NCBI GenBank assembly: GCA_023231445.1
Contig: JALNVF010000052.1
Span: 1 to 19,513 of the forward strand
From: Treponema sp.
GTDB lineage: Bacteria; Spirochaetota; Spirochaetia; Treponematales; Treponemataceae
Length of the DNA: 19,513 nucleotides
Direction: 5' to 3'
Both the position numbers and the translations under genes were made by a program. Positions 14,383 through 19,513 of this stretch are shown piece after piece. The notes beneath the pieces were generated by a model that saw only the letters and a list, made by a program, of their open reading frames with translations, was not told the origin of the DNA and searched no databases. The stretch's first letter is position 1. Every line of letters starts with the position of its first letter.

Positions 14383-15282
14383 ATGACTCCAGCAAATACA
14401 AACAGGCGGCGAAGCGCACAGGACCTTAAAGAGTTCGTCTGCTATGTTTTTCCGGCTGTTCTGCTCATAACTGTTTTTGTGAGCATTCCCTTTATTATGT
14501 GTATTTACAATTCGTTCCGGAAATGGAACGGTATTTCAAAAACAACAAAATTCATCGGTCTTAAAAACTATCACAAACTTTTTACAAATGATCCGACTTT
14601 TCTGCACGCACTCGGTTTTACTTTTCTGTATGCAGTATGCGTTGTCGTTATTATTAATGTCGCAGCGCTGCTGCTTGCGGTGCTTCTTGAATCGAATATA
14701 AAAGGCAAAGGATTTTTCCGTGCTGCGTTCTATATACCAAATATCATCAGTCTTGTCGTTATAGGCTTCATATGGAAATTCATCTGCATCCGTGTCTTCG
14801 ATCAGCTTGCAGTACTCACGAACGATCCGTTCTGGCAGCAGAGCTGGCTGGGCGATCCGCGGCTTGCCGTCATTACTACAATATTCGTCTCAGTATGGCA
14901 GGGACTCGGCTTCTATCTCATCATCTACATCGCAGGCCTTCAGTCTGTTCCCGGTGATCTTATGGAAGCTGCCCGTATTGACGGGGCTGGTACAATCCGC
15001 AGATTTTTCTCGGTAACAATTCCGCTCATCATGCCCTCTATATCATTCTGCATGTTCTATTCAGTTGCAAACTCAATGAAGATGTTTGAACTTATATTCA
15101 GTCTTACCGGCGGTGGACCGGGCAATGCAACTACGCCTATTGCGCTCGATATTTACAATACAGCATTCAACAACAACAACTTCGGTTATGGCAGCGCAAA
15201 AAGCGTTGTACTCTTTGTGATTGTATGCGCAATATCAGTTATTCAGGTAAACTTTTTCAAAAGCAGGGAGATTGAAGCATGA
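14383..15282 (+). CDS. ABC sugar transporter permease, MalF/UgpA type
   Basis: A 299-residue inner-membrane permease with about six hydrophobic spans, beginning with VFPAVLLITVFVSIPFIMCIY (about 22-42). The EAA loop that contacts the ATPase is MEAARIDGAGTIRRFFSVTIPLIMP (E195-A196-A197), the hallmark of binding-protein-dependent permeases. LTGGGPGNATTP near the C-terminus is typical of the MalF/UgpA subunit of sugar systems. AGAGG (14372-14376) precedes the start. Its stop overlaps the start of the next permease by four bases. No ATP-binding gene is present, so a multi-use ATPase of the MsmK/UgpC kind encoded elsewhere is likely. Confidence 0.95.
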   Translation: MTPANTNRRRSAQDLKEFVCYVFPAVLLITVFVSIPFIMCIYNSFRKWNGISKTTKFIGLKNYHKLFTNDPTFLHALGFTFLYAVCVVVIINVAALLLAVLLESNIKGKGFFRAAFYIPNIISLVVIGFIWKFICIRVFDQLAVLTNDPFWQQSWLGDPRLAVITTIFVSVWQGLGFYLIIYIAGLQSVPGDLMEAARIDGAGTIRRFFSVTIPLIMPSISFCMFYSVANSMKMFELIFSLTGGGPGNATTPIALDIYNTAFNNNNFGYGSAKSVVLFVIVCAISVIQVNFFKSREIEA

Positions 15283-16115
15283 CACTCAAACATGAAAAAC
15301 AGATCCCGTCGGTCATTTTTGTGCTGATGCTATTTGTTGTTATTCTGTATCTGCTGCCTCTGGGTATAATGATTCTGAACTCGGTAAAACGATACGATGA
15401 AATCATGAAGAACGTTCTTGCAGTGCCGGAACATTTTTCGCTTGAAAATTTTTCAATCGTCTTCCATGATATGAATTATCCGCTTACGTTCTTCAATACA
15501 TTCATAGTCACACTTATCGGAACAGTCGGTATCGTCATATTCGGTTCAATGGCAGGCTATAAAATGGCACGTGTCAAAACGCGTTACAGCCGGCTTACGT
15601 TTCTTTATTGTATCGTTCCGATGATGGTTCCGTTCCAGTCATTCATGATTACGCTCGTCGTTATTGCCAAAAACTTTCATCTTACGAACAACGTTCCGGG
15701 GCTTGGTATTATTTACTGGGGACTTGGTATTCCGATGGCGCTTTTTCTGTATCAGGGATTCGCTAAAACAATTCCGTACGAACTTGAAGAATCGGCTGTA
15801 ATGGAAGGATGCAGCCAGCCAAGGCTGTTCATGCAGATTATATTTCCTCTGCTCAAATCAGTCACGGCGTCTGTCATTGTGGTAAACGCGATGTGGATAT
15901 GGAACGATTTTCTGCTGCCACTGCTCGTTATCGGCGGAAGCAGAGAGAAAAAAACGCTGCAGCTCGCGGCATATACATTTATGGGACAATATAAATCAGA
16001 GTGGCAGAATATTATGGCTGCCGCTATTCTGATTATCATACCGGCACTCGTGATTTACCTGATATTCCAGAAAAATATTATTAAAGGTCTTGTTGCTGGT
16101 GCAGTTAAGGGGTGA
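15279..16115 (+). CDS. ABC sugar transporter permease, MalG/UgpE type
   Basis: A 278-residue partner permease with about six membrane spans; the first is VIFVLMLFVVILYLLPLGIMIL. The N-terminal part has NSVKRYDEI, and SLENFSIVF is typical of MalG/UgpE-type subunits. The EAA loop is LEESAVMEGCSQPRLFMQIIFPLL (E171-S172-A173), with serine and methionine replacing parts of the usual EAAxxDGA; the downstream part is conserved. It should form the channel as a heterodimer with the preceding permease. GGGAG precedes the start, and the ATGA overlap indicates translational coupling. Confidence 0.95.
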   Translation: MTLKHEKQIPSVIFVLMLFVVILYLLPLGIMILNSVKRYDEIMKNVLAVPEHFSLENFSIVFHDMNYPLTFFNTFIVTLIGTVGIVIFGSMAGYKMARVKTRYSRLTFLYCIVPMMVPFQSFMITLVVIAKNFHLTNNVPGLGIIYWGLGIPMALFLYQGFAKTIPYELEESAVMEGCSQPRLFMQIIFPLLKSVTASVIVVNAMWIWNDFLLPLLVIGGSREKKTLQLAAYTFMGQYKSEWQNIMAAAILIIIPALVIYLIFQKNIIKGLVAGAVKG

Positions 16116-16138
16116 TATTTTTTCCAAATGGAGCAGTT

Positions 16139-18487
16139 ATGAAATTTACAAACGGATTCTGGCTTACACGGAAAGACTATAACGCGGATTACGTACGCGA
16201 AATATACAAATGGGATGCAGGCGCATCGTCGCTGACATTATTTGCGCCCTTCAAAAAAATCGAAGGACGCGGAGATACGCTCAACATCGGCATGATGACT
16301 ATTACGTGTTCAAGTCCTGCCGAAAATGTTCTGAAGATCAGACTTACCGGCCATGCCGGGCAGGTAAAAAAAGGCCCGCTGTTCGACATCCGGGACACTG
16401 ATTATGCAGAAACAAAAGTATCGTCTGACAGCACCAGTGCATCAATAACAAGCGGAAAGCTTACGCTTACGGTTGCCAAAGGTTCACCTGAACTCATTTT
16501 CACCGCGGACGGTGTACTGCTTACAAAAACAGGTGCACGCGGGATTTCACGCATGCGGCATACAGACGGACGGATTTATACAGCTACTGAACTGACACTC
16601 GGTGTAGGCGAACTTGTGTACGGATTCGGCGAACGGTTTACCCCGTACGTCAAAAACGGTCAGGTTGTAGACACATGGAACGAAGACGGCGGTACTGCAA
16701 GTGAAATCGCCTACAAGAGTATCCCGTTTTACATGACGAACAGACAATACGGTGTATTCGTCAACCACCCGGGAAAAGTCAGCTTTGAAACGGGAAGCGA
16801 AAAAGTTGAAGATGTACAGTTCTCAGTAGAAGATGAATCGCTCGAATATTATCTTATCTGCGGCGACACTCAGAAAGACGTTCTTGCGCGCTACACTGCC
16901 CTCACCGGACGCGTACCGCTGCTGCCCAAATGGAGTTTCGGCCTCTGGCTTACGACATCGTTTACCACAAACTACGACGAGAAGACGGTCAGCTCGTTTG
17001 TCGACGGCATGGCTTCGAGGGACATTCCGCTGCGGGTATTTCACTTTGACTGTTTCTGGATGAAGGAATTCGAATGGTGCAGTTTTGAATGGGACAGGGA
17101 CATGTTTCCCGATCCTGCCGGTATGCTGAGCCGCCTGCATGCAAAAGGGCTTAAACTCTGCGTCTGGATTAACTCGTACATTGCACAAAAGTCACCGCTT
17201 TTTGCAGAAGGTATGGAAAAAGGGTACCTGCTCAAAAATGCTGACGGTACTGTATGGCAGTGGGATATGTGGCAGGCCGGAATGGGATTAGTTGATTTTA
17301 CAAATCCGCAGGCGTATACCTGGTATCAGAAAAAACTGAAGAAGCTGCTCGACAGTGGAGTCGACTGTTTCAAGACTGATTTCGGCGAACGCATTCCCTG
17401 TTTTGACAACGGATATAATGTTGCATGGTACGACGGATCCGATCCGGAAAAAATGCACAACTACTATACATATCTCTATAATAAATGCGTGTTTGAACTG
17501 CTCGAAAGAGAAAAAGGACACGGAGAGGCGGTACTTTTTGCCCGCAGTGCAACTGCCGGAGGACAGAAATTCCCGGTACACTGGGGCGGAGACAGCACAA
17601 GCCGTTTTGTTTCAATGGCCGAAAGTCTGCGTGCAGGCCTGTCACTCATGGACAGCGGTTTCTCGTTCTGGAGCCACGACATCGGCGGGTTCGAAGAAAC
17701 AGGTTCAGCCGATTTATACAAACGGTGGGTTGCATTCGGACTCTTTTCCTCGCACAGCCGTCTGCACGGTTCGTCGTCATACCGTGTTCCGTGGGCATAC
17801 GACGACGAAGCATGCGACGTTCTCCGCTTTTTCGTTAAACAGAAATGCCGGCTCATGCCGTACATTTACAATGCAGCCGTGAACGCGTCTCTGACTGGCA
17901 TTCCGGTCATGCGGCCGATGCATCTTGAATTTCCCGCAGACCAGAACTGTGCGTACCTCGACAGGCAGTATATGTTCGGCCCGGACATTCTCGTTGCCCC
18001 CGTATTCACACCGGCTCCGGACGATACCCCCGGCTCATCGGTCACACAGTCATGTTATCTGCCCGAGGGAAACTGGGTACATTTCATTTCAGGTAAAAAA
18101 GTACCGGGCGGAACGTGGTATGCGGACACGTACGATTATTTCAGTCTGCCTGTGTTTGTACGCGAAGGAACAATCATCCCGACAGGAAAAGAAGAAGAAA
18201 AACCGGACTACGATTATTCGGATCACATCGTCTGGCAGGTTTTCCCGGGTTCTGAAAAAAAGACATATAAGGGAACTGTCACCGATGAAAAGGGAAAGTG
18301 TGTTCTTTCTCTTTCCGCAGAAAAGGATGATGCAGGTGTCATTTCCTTCAGAAAAACGGGAAAAGCGTCTGATATAACAGTTATCGTCAGAAACTTTACC
18401 GCATCCGGCAGCAGTGATTGTACATACAGAATCTGCGGTAATGATACTGAAATAATACCTTCAGGAGAAATATTTACCGTAAAATAA
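16139..18487 (+). CDS. yicI: GH31 alpha-xylosidase (YicI-like)
   Basis: A 782-residue glycoside hydrolase family 31 enzyme with the alpha-xylosidase (YicI) signature rather than that of alpha-glucosidases. The stretch VDCFKTDFGERIP carries the nucleophile D414; WYDGSDPEKMHNYY and LFARSATAGGQKFPVHWGGD follow, with the acid/base D485 in the last. SGFSFWSHDIGGFE and SSHSRLHGSSSYRVPWAYD complete the match. An N-terminal beta-sandwich, a catalytic barrel and C-terminal beta domains are expected. There is no signal peptide, so it acts in the cytoplasm on imported oligosaccharide, removing terminal alpha-linked xylose (as in isoprimeverose). The ATG at 16139 has GGAG (16130-16133); a GTG at 16112 would overlap the permease stop and lacks support. 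Confidence 0.94.
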   Translation: MKFTNGFWLTRKDYNADYVREIYKWDAGASSLTLFAPFKKIEGRGDTLNIGMMTITCSSPAENVLKIRLTGHAGQVKKGPLFDIRDTDYAETKVSSDSTSASITSGKLTLTVAKGSPELIFTADGVLLTKTGARGISRMRHTDGRIYTATELTLGVGELVYGFGERFTPYVKNGQVVDTWNEDGGTASEIAYKSIPFYMTNRQYGVFVNHPGKVSFETGSEKVEDVQFSVEDESLEYYLICGDTQKDVLARYTALTGRVPLLPKWSFGLWLTTSFTTNYDEKTVSSFVDGMASRDIPLRVFHFDCFWMKEFEWCSFEWDRDMFPDPAGMLSRLHAKGLKLCVWINSYIAQKSPLFAEGMEKGYLLKNADGTVWQWDMWQAGMGLVDFTNPQAYTWYQKKLKKLLDSGVDCFKTDFGERIPCFDNGYNVAWYDGSDPEKMHNYYTYLYNKCVFELLEREKGHGEAVLFARSATAGGQKFPVHWGGDSTSRFVSMAESLRAGLSLMDSGFSFWSHDIGGFEETGSADLYKRWVAFGLFSSHSRLHGSSSYRVPWAYDDEACDVLRFFVKQKCRLMPYIYNAAVNASLTGIPVMRPMHLEFPADQNCAYLDRQYMFGPDILVAPVFTPAPDDTPGSSVTQSCYLPEGNWVHFISGKKVPGGTWYADTYDYFSLPVFVREGTIIPTGKEEEKPDYDYSDHIVWQVFPGSEKKTYKGTVTDEKGKCVLSLSAEKDDAGVISFRKTGKASDITVIVRNFTASGSSDCTYRICGNDTEIIPSGEIFTVK

Positions 18488-18543
18488 GGCGGTTTCTGCA
18501 GACATACGAACTGCGTATGTCTGCAGATTTCTGCCCTTTTTTT
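18488..18543 (+). terminator. Strong intrinsic terminator of the sugar operon
   Basis: A 14-bp perfect stem (18495-18508 with 18514-18527, loop AACTG) is extended, after an internal T-rich loop, by GGCGG (18488-18492) pairing with CTGCC (18531-18535), and is followed by seven T (18537-18543). It begins directly at the alpha-xylosidase stop. Confidence 0.9.
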
Positions 18544-18564
18544 GCCACACTATTTCCGATATTC

Positions 18565-18579
18565 TGCTATACTTTATTC
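18565..18579 (+). promoter_or_regulatory. Extended -10 promoter of the LacI-like gene (leaderless)
   Basis: TGC-TATACT (18565-18573), then six bases (TTATTC) and the ATG at 18580. There is no ribosome-binding site. TTGCCA (18542) lies 20 bases upstream of the hexamer, so the -35 is doubtful. Confidence 0.62.
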
Positions 18580-19416
18580 ATGCGTATGCGAATTGCAGTA
18601 TATCTGAATACCCTTGACGAAAGTTACCAGATTCTTTTTTATAATGCAGCCCGTGAGCGTGCCGGAAAACTTAACATGGATATACTCTGTATTCAGCAGG
18701 AGTCGCTCAGCCGCGACAATGATGATCCCGATCCCTTCCCGTCGCATAAATTTATCTCGGCTGACGGTATTATCATTCTCTCGGCAACAATCATAAGCAG
18801 ACCTGTTTCAGCCCTTACCAGTCAGCTCAGAACACTGTTCAGCACACTTCCGATCGTCTCTGCCGGTATAGAAATTCCTGATATTCCGTCCGTCGTTATA
18901 AAAACAAAATCATCGATGGAACGGCTTATGGCACACCTGATTATATTCCATCACTACCGGACATTTCTTTATATAAGCGGACCGGAACAGCATCCCGACA
19001 ATGCAATCCGCGAAACAGTCTTCTGTCAGTCGCTCACTGAGGCCAGGAGAACCGATAAAACTGTCTCATGGGACATAATTCACGCTTTATTCAATGAGTA
19101 CAGCGGTATGACGGCCATACAGGAATATATAAAACAGCATCCGGACAATCCGCCTGATGCAATCGTATGCGCAAACGATACAACAGCAATAGGTGCACTG
19201 AAAATCCTGAACATGCAGGAAAATGAGTGCTGGAAAAAATGCGCCGTCACAGGTTTCGACGATATAGAAAAGATCCGTACAGACGTCACGGGTCTTACCA
19301 CCGTACGGCAGCCTATCGACGAAATGGGAGATCTTTCGGTAGATATGCTCTACAAAATACTGAAAGGACAGGCAACGCCGTCCGTTTTACGTAAGCGTCA
19401 AATCCGTCCCACCTAA
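18580..19416 (+). CDS. LacI/GalR-type ligand-binding domain protein without DNA-binding domain
   Basis: A 278-residue protein consisting only of the periplasmic-binding-protein-like effector domain of LacI/GalR regulators. It opens directly with the first strand (RIAVYLNTLDESYQILFYNAARERA) and includes ADGIIILSA, PIVSAGIEI, DAIVCANDTTAIGALKIL, KCAVTGFDDIEKI and LTTVRQPIDEMG. There is no N-terminal helix-turn-helix and no signal peptide, so it is probably a cytoplasmic sugar sensor working through a partner, perhaps the gene that begins 44 bases downstream. It ends at RKRQIRPT, where fused versions continue. The start at 18580 is set by the -10 box; an in-frame ATG at 18517 lies in the terminator. 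Confidence 0.85.
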   Translation: MRMRIAVYLNTLDESYQILFYNAARERAGKLNMDILCIQQESLSRDNDDPDPFPSHKFISADGIIILSATIISRPVSALTSQLRTLFSTLPIVSAGIEIPDIPSVVIKTKSSMERLMAHLIIFHHYRTFLYISGPEQHPDNAIRETVFCQSLTEARRTDKTVSWDIIHALFNEYSGMTAIQEYIKQHPDNPPDAIVCANDTTAIGALKILNMQENECWKKCAVTGFDDIEKIRTDVTGLTTVRQPIDEMGDLSVDMLYKILKGQATPSVLRKRQIRPT

Positions 19417-19460
19417 AAAATAAAAAGAAAAAATAATAAAGTATACAGAAGAGGAAAAAG

Positions 19461-19513
19461 ATGGAAGGAAACAGCGAAAGTATACTAGAGGGAGCAGCGG
19501 ACTGCCTGCTGCC
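19461..19513 (+). CDS. Unidentified gene, first 17 codons (3' end outside window)
   Basis: The ATG at 19461 follows AGAGG (19450-19454) and opens a frame MEGNSESILEGAADCLL that runs to the window end. The same frame is closed by TAA at 19437, so it is a new gene and not a continuation of the LacI-like gene 44 bases upstream. Too little is present to identify a family. Its position suggests it is the functional partner of the sensor domain protein. The A-rich gap between them (19417-19448) shows no terminator. Confidence 0.55.
   Translation, partial: MEGNSESILEGAADCLL

Noticed and set aside
18517..18579. Upstream in-frame ATG giving a hydrophobic N-terminus to the LacI-like protein, resembling a signal peptide
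   Set aside because: The codons lie inside the terminator hairpin, its T-run and the -10 promoter box; the ATG at 18580 matches the leaderless pattern and the first strand of the fold.
19400..19460. Programmed frameshift at the A-rich stretch joining the LacI-like gene to the next gene
   Set aside because: The frame of the next ATG is closed by TAA at 19437, and a proper ribosome-binding site precedes that ATG.
1..19513. CRISPR array, insertion sequence, prophage or tRNA gene
   Set aside because: No regularly spaced repeats, transposase, integrase, capsid gene or cloverleaf sequence could be found on reading the window.

Overview
The window most likely comes from a host-associated or anaerobic spirochaete of the Treponema type. 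This is inferred from the gene content (acetate kinase, GTP-type PEP carboxykinase, class II ketol-acid reductoisomerase, an HD-GYP protein, YesM/YesN two-component genes, a LacI-like sensor without a DNA-binding domain) and from the style of the promoters and proteins. No rRNA or other definitive marker is present, so the genus is a moderate-confidence guess. No CRISPR array, tRNA, rRNA, transposase or phage gene was seen.

Layout. Positions 1-441 hold the C-terminal part of acetate kinase. Then come a class I methyltransferase (568-1320), ilvC (1493-2974), a cluster of perfect palindromes (2986-3087), and an HD-GYP phosphodiesterase (3129-4439). A tight cluster follows of a small HU-like protein (4458-4736), an overlapping membrane-spanning HU/LysM-like protein (4726-6003) and a small TSCPD four-cysteine protein (6009-6254). 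PEP carboxykinase (6465-8300) has its own promoter and a clear terminator. A hicBA toxin-antitoxin pair follows (8474-8838); its toxin gene is only 59 codons long. Ten bases downstream lies an unusual gene fusing a Gfo/Idh/MocA oxidoreductase to a complete RNase HI (8849-10435).

The right half is a sugar-uptake locus. A YesM/YesN-type sensor kinase and AraC-type response regulator (minus strand, 10454-12911) are divergent from an ABC sugar-binding protein, two permeases and a GH31 alpha-xylosidase (13017-18487). No transport ATPase is present, so a shared ATPase elsewhere is likely. A hairpin terminator/attenuator with alternative pairings lies between the binding-protein gene and the permeases. 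The proposed logic is that the kinase senses a xyloside or other oligosaccharide, the regulator activates the divergent operon, and the alpha-xylosidase trims the imported sugar. After a strong terminator comes a LacI-like ligand-binding protein with no helix-turn-helix (18580-19416), followed by the first 17 codons of an unidentified gene.

The most striking cross-cutting signal is transcriptional. Five genes (568, 3129, 4458, 12911 minus, 18580) have a -10 hexamer ending exactly 6 or 7 bases before the start codon, with no ribosome-binding site. This predicts leaderless mRNAs. The other main observations are the oxidoreductase-RNase HI fusion and the membrane-anchored HU protein.
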